Positions 12,170-24,350 of a DNA stretch of 64,000 nt are shown one piece after another. The translations under genes and the position numbers were made by a program. This DNA comes from Vicugna pacos. Taxonomy: Eukaryota > Chordata > Mammalia > Artiodactyla > Camelidae. Every line of letters begins with the position of its first letter. Position 1 is the stretch's first letter. The notes beneath the pieces are model-generated. The model saw only the letters and a program-made list of their open reading frames with translations. It had not been told where the DNA came from and made no database searches. Location: the NCBI RefSeq assembly GCF_048564905.1, contig NW_027328721.1:38212870-38276869 (forward strand). The letters run 5' to 3'.

Positions 12170-12850
12170 GAATCCTGAGCGTGGGGAGATTCCACCGACG
12201 GTCGGCAGCGCGTGGGTTCTACCGGAATGCCTAAGCTCGTCTCCCCTGAGGCTTTTCCTAATGTCTCTGTGCCAGGAAATGCTAGGGGTGATTGCAGGCA
12301 ATCCCAGTGACCGAGGCTGCATCCCCAAAGTCAGGGAAGGTATTTCCCGGACTTCCCCGAACAGGGAACACCTGTGACTGAAGAGAGCTGCGTGGAGTTG
12401 TCTCTCGAGCTCCCCCACGCACTGACAATGGTTCCAGAATCCTGAGCGTGGGGAGGTTCCACCAACGGTCGGCAGCGCGTGGGTTCTAACGGAATGCTTA
12501 AGCTCGTCTCCCCTGAGGGTTTTCCTAATGTCTCTGTGCCAGGGAATGCTAGGGGTGATTGCAGGCAATCCCAGTGACCGAGGCTGAATCCCCAAGGTCA
12601 GGGAAGGTATTTCCCGGACTTCCCCGAACAGGGAACACCTGTGACTGAAGAGAGCTGCGTGGAGTTGTCTCTCGAGCTCCCCCACGCACTGACAATGGTT
12701 CCGGAATCCTGAGCGTGGGGAGGTTCCACCAACGGTCGGCAGCGCGTGTGTTCTAACGGAAAGCCTAAACTTTTCTCCCCTGAGGTTTTTCCTAATATCT
12801 CTGTGCCAGGGAATGCTAGGTGTGATTGCAGGATATCCCAGTGACCGAGG
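12170..12850. repeat. Variant block shared at 3,471 bp, copy 1
   Basis: About 2.5 units with the rare variants CCACCGACGG, ATGCTTAAGC, CGAGGCTGAATCC, GTTCTAACGGAAAGCC followed by AAACTTTTCTCC, and CTAGGTGTGATTG. The same set recurs exactly 13 monomers downstream at 15,641-16,321. Confidence 0.8.
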
Positions 12851-13240
12851 CTGCCTCCCCAAGGTCAGGGAAGGTATTTCCCGGACTTCCCCGAACAGGG
12901 AACACCTGTGACTGAAGAGAGCTGCGTGGAGTTGTCTCTCGAGCTCCCCCACGCACTGACAATGGTTCCGGAATCCTGAGCGTGGGGAGGTTCCACCAAC
13001 GGTCGGCAGAGCGTGGGTTCTAACGGAATGCCTAAGCTCGTCTCCCCTGAGGGTTTTCCTAATGTCTCTGTGCCAGGGAATGCTAGGGGTGATTGCAGGC
13101 AATCCCAGTGACCGAGGCTGCCTCCCCAAGGTCAGGGAAGCTATTTCCCGGACTTCCCCGAACAGGGAACACCTGTGACTGAAGAGAGCTGCGTGGAGTT
13201 GTCTCTCGAGCTCCCCCACGCACTGACAAAGTTTCCGGAA

Positions 13241-16200
13241 TCATGAGCGTGGGGAGGTTCCACCAACTGTCGGCAGCGCGTGGGTTCTAACGGAATGCCT
13301 AAGCTCGTCTCCCCTGAGGGTTTTCCTAATGTCTCTGTGCCAGGGAATGCTAGGGGTGATTGCAGGCAATCCCAGTGACCGAGGCTGCCTCCCCAAGGTC
13401 AGGGAAGGTATTTCCCGGACTTCCCCAAACAGGGAACACCTGTGACTGAAGAGAGCTGCGTGAAGTTTTCTCTCGAGCTCCCCCACGCACTGACAATGGT
13501 TCCGGAATCCTGAGCGTGGGGAGGATCCACCAACGGTCGGCAGCGCGTGGGTTCTAACGGAATGCCTAAGCTCGTCTCCCCTGAGAGTTTTCCTAATGTC
13601 TCTGTGCCAGGGAATGCTAGGGGTGATTGCAGGCAATCCCAGTGACCGAGGCTGCCTCCCCATTGTCAGGGAAGGTATTTCCCGGACTTCCCCGAACAGG
13701 GGACACCTGTGACTGAAGAGAGCCTCGTGGAGTTGTCTCTCGAGATCCCCCACGCACTGACAATGGTTCCGGAATCCTGAGCGTGGGGAGGTTCCACCAA
13801 CGGTCGTCAGCGAGTGGGTTCTAACGGAATGCCTAAGCTCGTCTCCCCTGAGGGTTTTCCTAATGTCTCTTTGCCTGGGAATGCTAGGGGTGATTGCAGG
13901 ATATCCCAGTGACCGAGGCTGCCTCCCCAAGGTCAGGGAAGGTATTTCCAGGACTTCCCCGAACAGGGAACACCTGTGACTGAAGAGAGTGGCGTGGAGT
14001 TGTCTCTCGAGCTCCCCCACGCACTGACAATGGTTCCGGAATCCTGAGCGTGGGGAGGTTCCACCAACGGTCGGCAGCGCGTGGGTTCTAACGGAATGCC
14101 TAAGCTCGTCTCCCCTGAGGATTTTCCTAATTTCTCTGTGCCAGGGAAAGCTAGGGGTGATTGCAGGCAATCCCAGTGACAGAGGCTGCCTCCCCAAGGT
14201 CAGGGAAGTTATTTCCCGGACTTCCCCGAACAGGGAACACCTGTGACTGAAGAGAGCTGCGTGGAGTTGTCTCTCGAGCTCCCCCACGCACTGACAATGG
14301 TTCCGGAATCCTGAGCGTGGGGAGGTTCCACCAACGATCGGCAGCGCGTGGGTTCTAACGGAATGCCTAAGCTCGTCTCCCCTGAGGGTTTTCCTACTGT
14401 CTCTTTGCCAGGGAATGCTAGGGGTGATTGCAGGCAATCCCAGTGACCGAGGCTGCCTCCCCAAGTTCAGGGAATGTATTTTCCGGACTTCCCCGAAAAG
14501 GGAACACCTGTGACTGAAGAGAGCTGCGTGGAGTTGTCTCTCGAGCTCCCCCACGCACTGACAATGGTTCCGGAATCCTGAGCTTGGGGAGGTTCCACCA
14601 ACGATCGGCAGCGCGTGGGTTCTAACGGAATGCCTAAGCTCGTCTCCCCTGAGGGTTTTCCTACTGTCTCTGTGCCAGGGAATGCTAGGGGTGATTGCAG
14701 GCAATCCCAGTGACCGAGGCTGCCTCCCCAAGGTCAGGGAAGGTATTTCCCGGACTTCCCCGAACAGGGAACACCTGTGACTGAAGAGAGCTGCTTGGAG
14801 GTGTCTCTCGAGCTCCCCCACGCACTGACAATGGTTCCGGAATCCTGAGCGTGGGGAGGTTCCACCAACGGTCGGCAGCGCGTGGGTTCTAACGGAATGC
14901 CTAAGCTCGTCTACCCTGAGGGTTTTCCTAATGTCTCTTTGTCTGGGAATGCTAGGGGTGATTGCAGGATATCCCAGTGACCGAGGCTGCCTCCCCAAGA
15001 TCAGGGAAGCTATTTCCAGGACTTCCCCGAACAGGGAACACCTGTGACTGAAGAGAGTGGCGTGGAGTTGTCTCTCGAGCTCCCCCACGCACTGACAATG
15101 TTTCCGGAATTCTGAGCGTGGGGAGGTTCCACCAACGGTCGGCAGCGCGTGGGTTCTAACGGAATGCCTAAGCTCGTCTCCCCTGAGGGTTTTCCTAATG
15201 TCTCTGTGCCAGGGAATGCTAGGGGTGATTGCAGGCAATCCCAGTGACCGAGGCTGCCTCCCCAAAGTCAGGGAATGTATTTCCCGGACTTCCCCGAACA
15301 GGGAACACCTGTGACTGAAGAGAGCTGCGTGGAGTTGTCTCTCGAGCTCCCCCACGCTCTGACAATGGTTCCGGAATCCTGAGCGTGGGGAGGTTCCACC
15401 AACGGTCGGCAGCGCGTGTGTTCTAACGGAATGCCTAAGCTCGTCTCCCATGAGGATTTTCCAAATGTCTCTGTGCCAGGGAATGCTAGGGGTGATTGCA
15501 GGCAATCCCAGTGACCGAGGCTGCCTCCCCAAGGTCAGGGAATGTATTTCCCGGACTTCCCCGAACAGGGAACACCTGTGACTGAAGAGAGCTGCGTGGA
15601 GTTTTCTCTCGAGCTCCCCCACGCACTGACAATGGTTCCGGAATCCTGAGCGTGGGGAGGTTCCACCGACGGTCGGCAGCGCGTGGGTTCTAACGGAATT
15701 CCTAAGCTCGTCTCCCCTGAGGTTTTTCCTAATGTCTCTGTGCCAGGGAATGCTAGGGGTGATTGCAGGCAATCCCAGTGACCGAGGCTGCCTCCCCAAG
15801 GTGAGGGAAGTTATTTCCCGGACTTCCCCGAACAGGGAACACCTGTGACTGAAGAGAGCTGCGTGGAGTTTTCTCTCGAGCTCCCCCACGCACTGACAAT
15901 GGTTCCAGAATCCTGAGCGTGGGGAGGTTCCAACAACTGTCGGCAGCGCATGGGTTCTAACGGAATGCTTAAGCTCGTCTCCCCTGAGGGTTTTCCTAAT
16001 GTCTCTGTGCCAGGGAATGCTAGGGGTGATTGCAGGCAATCCCAGTGACCGAGGCTGAATCCCCAAGGTCAGGGAATGTATTTCCCGGACTTCCCCGAAC
16101 AGGGAACACCTGTGACTGAAGAGAGCTGCGTGGAGTTGTCTCTCGAGCTCCCCCACGCACTGACAATTGTTCCGGAATCCTGAGCGTGGGGAGGTTCCAC

Positions 16201-16690
16201 CAACGGTCGGCAGCGCGTGGGTTCTAACCGAAAGCCTAAACTTTTCTCCCCTGAGGGTTTTCCTAGTATCTCTGTGCCAGGGAATGCTAGGTGTGATTGC
16301 AGGATATCCCAGTGACCGAGGATGCCTCCCCAAGGACAGGGAAGGTATTTCCCGGACTTCCCCGAACATTGAACACCTGTGACTGAAGAGAGCTGCGTGG
16401 AGTTGTCTCTCGAGTTCCCCCACGCACTGACAATGGTTCCGGAATCCTGAGCGTGGGGAGGTTCCACCAACGTTCGGCAGCGCGTGGGTTATAACGGAAT
16501 GCCTAAGCTCGTCTTCCCTGAGGGTTTTCCTAATTTCTCTGTGCCAGGGAATGCTAGGGGTGATTGCAGGCAATCCCAGTGACCGAGGCTTCCTCCCCAA
16601 GTTCAGGGAAGGTATTTCCCGGACTTCCCCGAAAAGGGAACACCTGTGACTGAAGAGAGCTGCGTGGAATTGTCTCTCGAGCTCCCCCAT
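13241..16690 (-). other. Longest spurious reading frame (1,149 codons) through satellite units; not called as a gene
   Basis: The minus strand is open for about 13 units, giving an 89-residue peptide repeated once per monomer (typical core CQCVGELERQLHAALFSHRC). Comparable frames are at 36,044-38,611 (855 codons), 11,213-13,219, 56,176-58,044 and 50,986-52,752. The unit is a multiple of three and its consensus has no stop in this frame, so openness is automatic. Against coding: one-base indels recur in the family and end the frames; variants change residues freely (GYP against GLP, GRQPRS against GRQPQT); other frames are also open for 70-77 codons per unit; the start codons are ordinary repeat positions; and I see no signal peptide, membrane segment or known domain. 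A transcribed repeat protein is not excluded, but nothing favours it. Confidence 0.9.
15641..16321. repeat. Variant block shared at 3,471 bp, copy 2
   Basis: Partner of 12,170-12,850. Part of it was afterwards included in the 9-monomer duplication, so its variants appear a third time near 18,300-18,720. Confidence 0.8.
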
Positions 16691-18273
16691 GCACTGACAA
16701 TGGTTCCGGAATCCTGAGCGTGGGGAGGTTCCACCAACGGTCGGCAGCGCGTGGGTTCTAACGGAATGCCTAAGCTCGCCTCCCCTGAGGGTTTTCCTAA
16801 TGTCTCTGTGTCAGGGAATGCTAGGGGTGATTGCAGGCAATCCCAGTGACCGAGGCTGCCTCCCCAAGGTCAGGGAAGGTATTTCCCGGACTTCCCCGAA
16901 CAGGGAACACCTGTGACTGAAGAGAGCTGCGTGGAGTTGTCTCTCGAGCTCCCCCACGCACTGACAATGGTTCCGGAATCCTGAGCGTGGGGAGGTTCCA
17001 CCGACGGTCGGCAGCGCGTGGGTTCTAACGGAATGCCTAAGCTCGTCTCCCCTGAGGGTTTTCCTAATGTCTCTGTGCCAGGGAATGCTAGGGGTGATTG
17101 CAGGCAATCCCAGTGACCGAGGCTGCCTCCCCAAGGTCAGGGAAGGTATTTCCCGGACTTCCCCGAACAGGGAACACCTGTGACTGAAGAGAGCTGCGTT
17201 GAGTTGTCTCTCGAGCTCCCCCACGCACTGACAATGGTTCCGGAATCCTGAGCGTGGGGAGGATCCACCAACGGTCGGCAGTGCGTGGGTTCTAACGGAA
17301 TGCCTAAGCTCGTCTCCCCTGAGGGTTTTCCTAATGTCTCTGTGCCAGGGAATGCTAGGGGTGATTGCAGGCAATCCCAGTGACAGAGGCTGCCTCCCCA
17401 AGGTCAGGGAAGGTATTTCCTGGACTTCCCCGAACAGGGAACACCTGTGACTGAAGAGAGCTGCGTGGAGTTGTCTCTCGAGATCCCCCACGCACTGACA
17501 ATATTTCCGGAATCCTGAGCGTGTGGAGGTTCTACCGACGGTCGGCAGCGTTGGGTTCTAACGGAATGCCTAAGCTCGTCTCCCCTGAGGGTTTTCCTAA
17601 TGTCTCTGTGCCAGGGAATGCTAGGGGTGATTTCAGGCAATCCCAGTGACCGAGGCTGCCTCCCCATGGTCAGGGAAGGTATTTCCCGGACTTCCCCGAA
17701 CAGGGAACACCTGTGACTGAAGAGAGCCTCGTGGAGTTGTCTCTCGATATCCCCCACGCACTGACAATGGTTCCGGAATCCTGAGCGTGGGGAGGTTCCA
17801 CCAACGGTCGGCAGCGCGTGGGTTCTAACGGAATGCCTAAGCTCGTCTCCCCTGAGGGTTTTCCTAATGTCTCTTTGCCTGGGAATGCTAGGGGTGATTG
17901 CAGGATATCCCAGTGACCGAGGCTGCCTCCCCAAGGTCAGGGAAGGTATTTCCAGGACTTCCCCGAACAGGGAATACCTGTGACTGAAGAGAGTGGCGTG
18001 GAGTTGTCTCTCGAGCTCCCCCACGCACTGACAATGTTTCCGGAATCCTGAGCGTGGGGAGGTTCCACCAACGGTCGGCAGCGCGTGGGTTCTAACGGAA
18101 TGCCTAAGCTCGTCTCCCCTGAGGGTTTTCCTAATGTCTCTGTGCCAGGGAATGCTAGGGGTGATTGCAGGATTTCCCAGTGACCGAGGCTGCCTCCCCA
18201 AGGTCAGGGAAGGTATTTCCCGGACTTCCCCGAACAGGGAACACCTGTGACTGAAGAGAGCTGCGTGGAGTTG
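15872..18273. repeat. 9-monomer tandem duplication, copy 1 (apparently identical)
   Basis: Every variant I checked in this 2,402-bp segment recurs at +2,402 with no difference. Examples: CCAACAACTGTCGG (15,930), CTAACCGAAAGCC (16,225), GAACATTGAAC (16,365), TTATAACGG (16,489), a one-base deletion CAGCGTTGGG (17,545), and CTTTGCCTGGG (17,872). The match runs from 15,872 to 18,282 against 18,274 to 20,684. The offset is one base short of 9 x 267 because one unit is 266 bp. Confidence 0.93.
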
Positions 18274-20675
18274 TCTCTCGAGCTCCCCCACGCACTGACA
18301 ATGGTTCCAGAATCCTGAGCGTGGGGAGGTTCCAACAACTGTCGGCAGCGCATGGGTTCTAACGGAATGCTTAAGCTCGTCTCCCCTGAGGGTTTTCCTA
18401 ATGTCTCTGTGCCAGGGAATGCTAGGGGTGATTGCAGGCAATCCCAGTGACCGAGGCTGAATCCCCAAGGTCAGGGAATGTATTTCCCGGACTTCCCCGA
18501 ACAGGGAACACCTGTGACTGAAGAGAGCTGCGTGGAGTTGTCTCTCGAGCTCCCCCACGCACTGACAATTGTTCCGGAATCCTGAGCGTGGGGAGGTTCC
18601 ACCAACGGTCGGCAGCGCGTGGGTTCTAACCGAAAGCCTAAACTTTTCTCCCCTGAGGGTTTTCCTAGTATCTCTGTGCCAGGGAATGCTAGGTGTGATT
18701 GCAGGATATCCCAGTGACCGAGGATGCCTCCCCAAGGACAGGGAAGGTATTTCCCGGACTTCCCCGAACATTGAACACCTGTGACTGAAGAGAGCTGCGT
18801 GGAGTTGTCTCTCGAGTTCCCCCACGCACTGACAATGGTTCCGGAATCCTGAGCGTGGGGAGGTTCCACCAACGTTCGGCAGCGCGTGGGTTATAACGGA
18901 ATGCCTAAGCTCGTCTTCCCTGAGGGTTTTCCTAATTTCTCTGTGCCAGGGAATGCTAGGGGTGATTGCAGGCAATCCCAGTGACCGAGGCTTCCTCCCC
19001 AAGTTCAGGGAAGGTATTTCCCGGACTTCCCCGAAAAGGGAACACCTGTGACTGAAGAGAGCTGCGTGGAATTGTCTCTCGAGCTCCCCCATGCACTGAC
19101 AATGGTTCCGGAATCCTGAGCGTGGGGAGGTTCCACCAACGGTCGGCAGCGCGTGGGTTCTAACGGAATGCCTAAGCTCGCCTCCCCTGAGGGTTTTCCT
19201 AATGTCTCTGTGTCAGGGAATGCTAGGGGTGATTGCAGGCAATCCCAGTGACCGAGGCTGCCTCCCCAAGGTCAGGGAAGGTATTTCCCGGACTTCCCCG
19301 AACAGGGAACACCTGTGACTGAAGAGAGCTGCGTGGAGTTGTCTCTCGAGCTCCCCCACGCACTGACAATGGTTCCGGAATCCTGAGCGTGGGGAGGTTC
19401 CACCGACGGTCGGCAGCGCGTGGGTTCTAACGGAATGCCTAAGCTCGTCTCCCCTGAGGGTTTTCCTAATGTCTCTGTGCCAGGGAATGCTAGGGGTGAT
19501 TGCAGGCAATCCCAGTGACCGAGGCTGCCTCCCCAAGGTCAGGGAAGGTATTTCCCGGACTTCCCCGAACAGGGAACACCTGTGACTGAAGAGAGCTGCG
19601 TTGAGTTGTCTCTCGAGCTCCCCCACGCACTGACAATGGTTCCGGAATCCTGAGCGTGGGGAGGATCCACCAACGGTCGGCAGTGCGTGGGTTCTAACGG
19701 AATGCCTAAGCTCGTCTCCCCTGAGGGTTTTCCTAATGTCTCTGTGCCAGGGAATGCTAGGGGTGATTGCAGGCAATCCCAGTGACAGAGGCTGCCTCCC
19801 CAAGGTCAGGGAAGGTATTTCCTGGACTTCCCCGAACAGGGAACACCTGTGACTGAAGAGAGCTGCGTGGAGTTGTCTCTCGAGATCCCCCACGCACTGA
19901 CAATATTTCCGGAATCCTGAGCGTGTGGAGGTTCTACCGACGGTCGGCAGCGTTGGGTTCTAACGGAATGCCTAAGCTCGTCTCCCCTGAGGGTTTTCCT
20001 AATGTCTCTGTGCCAGGGAATGCTAGGGGTGATTTCAGGCAATCCCAGTGACCGAGGCTGCCTCCCCATGGTCAGGGAAGGTATTTCCCGGACTTCCCCG
20101 AACAGGGAACACCTGTGACTGAAGAGAGCCTCGTGGAGTTGTCTCTCGATATCCCCCACGCACTGACAATGGTTCCGGAATCCTGAGCGTGGGGAGGTTC
20201 CACCAACGGTCGGCAGCGCGTGGGTTCTAACGGAATGCCTAAGCTCGTCTCCCCTGAGGGTTTTCCTAATGTCTCTTTGCCTGGGAATGCTAGGGGTGAT
20301 TGCAGGATATCCCAGTGACCGAGGCTGCCTCCCCAAGGTCAGGGAAGGTATTTCCAGGACTTCCCCGAACAGGGAATACCTGTGACTGAAGAGAGTGGCG
20401 TGGAGTTGTCTCTCGAGCTCCCCCACGCACTGACAATGTTTCCGGAATCCTGAGCGTGGGGAGGTTCCACCAACGGTCGGCAGCGCGTGGGTTCTAACGG
20501 AATGCCTAAGCTCGTCTCCCCTGAGGGTTTTCCTAATGTCTCTGTGCCAGGGAATGCTAGGGGTGATTGCAGGATTTCCCAGTGACCGAGGCTGCCTCCC
20601 CAAGGTCAGGGAAGGTATTTCCCGGACTTCCCCGAACAGGGAACACCTGTGACTGAAGAGAGCTGCGTGGAGTTG
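18274..20675. repeat. 9-monomer tandem duplication, copy 2 (apparently identical)
   Basis: Directly abuts copy 1. At the right end (20,685 on) the sequence passes into a unit with CGAGTTCCCC and ACGTTCGGC, like the unit at 16,410-16,480. That would fit a further exchange within the same family. Confidence 0.93.
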
Positions 20676-23600
20676 TCTCTCGAGTTCCCCCACGCACTGA
20701 CAATGGTTCCGGAATCCTGAGCGTGGGGAGGTTCCACCAACGTTCGGCAGCGCGTGGGTTCTAACGGAATGCCTAAGCTCGTCTTCCCTGAGGGTTTTCC
20801 TAATGTCTCTGTGCCAGGGAATGCTTGGGGTGATTGCAGGCAATCCCAGTGACCGAGGCTGCCTCCCCAAGGTCAGGGAAAGTATTTCCCGGACTTCCCC
20901 GAACAGGGAACACCTGTGACTGAAGAGAGCTGCGTGGAGTTGTCTCTCGAGCTCCCCCACGCACTGACAATTGTTCCGGAATCCTGAGCGTGGGGAGGTT
21001 CCACCAACGGTCGGCAGCGCGTGGGTTCTAACGGAATGCCTAAGCTCGTCTCCCCTGAGGGTTTTCCTAATGTCTCTGTGCCAGGGAATGCTAGGGGTGA
21101 TTGCAGGCAATCCCAGTGTCCGAGGCTGCCTCCCCAAGGTCAGGGAAGGTATTTCCCGGACTTCCCCGAAGAGGGAACACCTGTGACTGAAGAGAGCTGC
21201 GTGGAGTTGTCTCTCGAGCTCCCCCACGCACTGACAATGGTTCCGGAATCCTGAGCGTGGGGAGGTTCCATCAACGGTCGGCAGCGCGTGGGTTCTAACG
21301 GAATGCCTAAGCTCGTCTCCCCTGAGGGTTTTCCTAATGTCTCTGTGCCAGGGAATGCTAGGGGTGATTGCAGGATATCCCAGTGACCGAGGCTGCCTCC
21401 CTAAGGTCAAGGAAGTTATTTCACGAACTTCCCCGAACAGGGAACACCTGTGACTAAAGAGAGCCTCGTTGTGTTGTCTCTCGAGCTCCCCCACGCACTG
21501 ACAATGGTTGCGGAATCCTGAGCGTGTGGAGGTTCCACCAACGGTCGGCAGCGCGTGGGTTCAAACGGAATGCCTAAGCTCGTCTCCCGTGAGGTTTTTC
21601 CTAATGTCTCTGTGCCAGGGAATGCTAGGGGTGATTGCAGGCAATCCCAGTGACAGAGGCTGCCTCCCCAAAGTTAGGGAAGATATTTCCCGGACTTCCC
21701 CGAACAGGGAACACCTGTGACTGAAGAGAGCTGCGTGGAGTTGTCTCTCGAGCTCCTCCACGCACTGACAATGGTTCCGGAATCCTGAGCGTGGGGAGGT
21801 TCCACCAACGGTCGGCAGCGCGTGGGTTCTAACGGAATGCCTAAGCTCGTCTCCCCTGAGGGTTTTCCTAATGTCTCTGTGCCAGGGAATGCTAGGGGTG
21901 ATTGCAGGCAATCCCAGTGACCGAGGCTGCCTCCCCAAGGTAAGGGAAGTTATTTCCCGGACTTCCCCGAACAGGGAACACCTTTGACTGAAGAGAGCTG
22001 CGTGGAGTTGTCTCTCGAGCTCCTCCACGCACTGACAATGGTTCCGGAATCCTGAGCGTGGGGAGGTTCCACCAACGGTCGGCAGCGCGTGGGTTCTAAT
22101 GGAATGCCTAAGCTCGTCTCCCCTGATGGTTTTCCTAATGTCTCTGTGCCAGGGAATGCTAGGGGTGATTGCAGGCAATCCCAGTGACCGAGGCTGCCTC
22201 CCCAAGGTCAGGGAAGTTATTTGCCGGACTTCCCCGTACAGGGAACACCTGTGACTGAAGAGAGCTGCGTGGAGTTGTCTCTCGAGCTCCCCCACGCACT
22301 GACAATGGTTCCGGAATCCTGAGCGTGGGGAGGTTCCATCAACGGTCGGCAGCGCGTGGGTTCTAACGGAATGCCTAAGCTCGACTCCCCTGAGGGTTTT
22401 TCTAATGTCTCTGTGCCAGGGAATGCTAGGGGTGATTGCAGGCAATCCCAGTGACCGAGGCTGCCTCCCCAAGGTCAGGGAAGCTATTTCCCGGACTTCC
22501 CCGAACAGGGAACACCTGTGACTGAAGAGAGCTGCGTGGAGTTGTCTCTCGAGCTCCCCCACGCACTGACAATGGTTCCGGAATCCTGAGCGTGGGGAGG
22601 TTCCTCCAACGGACGTCAGCGCGTGGGTTCTAACGGAATGCCTAAGCTCGTCTCCCCTGAGGGTTTTACTAATGTCTCTGTGCCAGGGAATGCTAGGGGT
22701 GATTGCAGGCTATCCCAGTGACCGAGGCTGCTTCCCCATGGTCAGGGAACGTATTTCCCGGACTTCCCCGAACAGGGAACACCTGTGACTGAAGAGAGCT
22801 TCGTGGAGTTGTCTCTCGAGCTCCCCCACGCGGTGACAATGGTTCCGGAATCCTGAGCGTGGGGAGGTTCCACCAACGGTCGGCAGCGCGTGGGTTCTAA
22901 CGGAATGCCTAAGCTCGTCTCCCCTGAGGGTTTTCCTAATATCTCTGTTCCAGGGAATGCTAGGGGTGATTGCAGGCAATCCCAGTGACCGAGGCTGCCT
23001 CCCCAAGCTCAGGGAAGATATTTCCCGGACTTACCCGAACAGCAAACACCTGTGACTGAAGAGAGCTGCGTGGAGTTGTCTCTCGAGCTCCCCCACGCAC
23101 TGACAATGGTTCCGGAATCCTGAGCGTGGGGAGGTTCCACCAACGGTCGGCAGCGCGTGGGTTCTAACGGAAAGCCTAAGCTCGTCTCCCCTGAGGTTTT
23201 TCCTAATGTCTCTGTGCCAGGGAATGCTAGGGGGGTATGCAGGATATCCCAGTGACAGAGGCTGCCTCCCCAAAGTCAGGGAAGTTATTTCTCGGACTTC
23301 CCCGAACAGGGAACACCTGTGACTGAAGAGAGCTGCGTGGAGTTGTCTCTCGATCTCCCCCACGCACTGACAATTTTTCTGGAATCCTGACCTTGGGGAG
23401 GTTCCACCAAAGGTCGGCAGCTCATGGGTTCTAACGGAAAGCCTAAGCTCGTCTCCCCTGATTATTTTCCTAATGTCTCTGTACCAGGGAATGCTAGGGG
23501 GGTTTGCAGTATATCTTAGTGACAGAGGCTGCATCCCCAATTTCAGTGAAGGTATTTCTCGGACTTCCCCTATTAGGGAACACCTGTGACTGAAGAGAGC

Positions 23601-24189
23601 TGCGTGGAGTTGTCTCTCGAACTCCCCCACGCACTGACAATGTTTCCGGAATCCTGAGCGTGGGGAGGTTCCACCAACGGTCGGCAGCGCGTGGGTTCTA
23701 ACGGAAAGCCTAAACTCGTCTCCCCTGAGGATTTTCATAATGTCTCTGTGCCAGGGAATGCTAGGGGGGTTTGCAGGATTTCCCAGTGACAGAGGCATCC
23801 TCTCCAACGTCAAGGAAGGTTTTTCTCGGACTTCCCCGAACAGGGAACACCTGTGACTGAAGAGAGCTGCGTGGAGTTTTCTCTCGAGCTCCCCCACGCA
23901 CTGACAATTGTTCCGGAATCCTGAGCGTGGGGAGGTTCCACCAACGGTCGGCAGCGCGTGGGTTCTAACGGAATGCCTAAGCTCGTCTCCCCTGAGGGTT
24001 TTCCTAATGTCTCTGTGCCAGGGAATGCTAGGGGTGTTTGCAGGATATCCCAGTGACAGAGGCTGCCTCCAGAAGGTCAGGGAAGGTATTTCTCGGACTT
24101 CCCCGAACAGGGAACACCTGTGACTGAAGAGAGCTGCGTAGAGTTGTCTCTCGAGCTCCCCCACGCACTGACAATGGTTCCGGAATCCT

Positions 24190-24350
24190 GAGCGTGGGGA
24201 GGTTCCACCAACTGTCGGCAGCGCATGGGTTCTGACGGAAAGCCTAAGCTCGTCTCCCCTGAGTGTTTTCCTAATGTCTCTCTGCCAGGGAATGCTAGGG
24301 GGGTTTGCAGGATATTCCAGTGACGGAGGCTGCCTCCCCAAGTTCAGGGA
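24190..24350. repeat. Divergent 4-monomer repeat, copy 1 (offset 1,067 bp)
   Basis: ACTGTCGGCAGCGCATGG, TTCTGACGGAAAGCC and GGATATTCCAGTGA recur near 25,257-25,417. The best-conserved part is less than one unit, and the flanks agree only moderately. It is the only longer-range repetition I noticed in the middle domain. Confidence 0.65.

Larger units (their letters stand above)
1..23150. repeat. Left sequence domain (TTTCCCGGAC monomers)
   Basis: Nearly all units carry TTTCCCGGAC; the last before the switch is at about 23,030. In the first ~2.1 kb most units read GCAGGATATCCC. From ~2.1 kb on GCAGGCAATCCC dominates, with interspersed GATATCCC units, so the domain is itself a mixture of two haplotypes. 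It contains the 6-monomer and 9-monomer tandem duplications. Units look more alike here than in the middle domain, consistent with more recent homogenisation. Confidence 0.85.
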
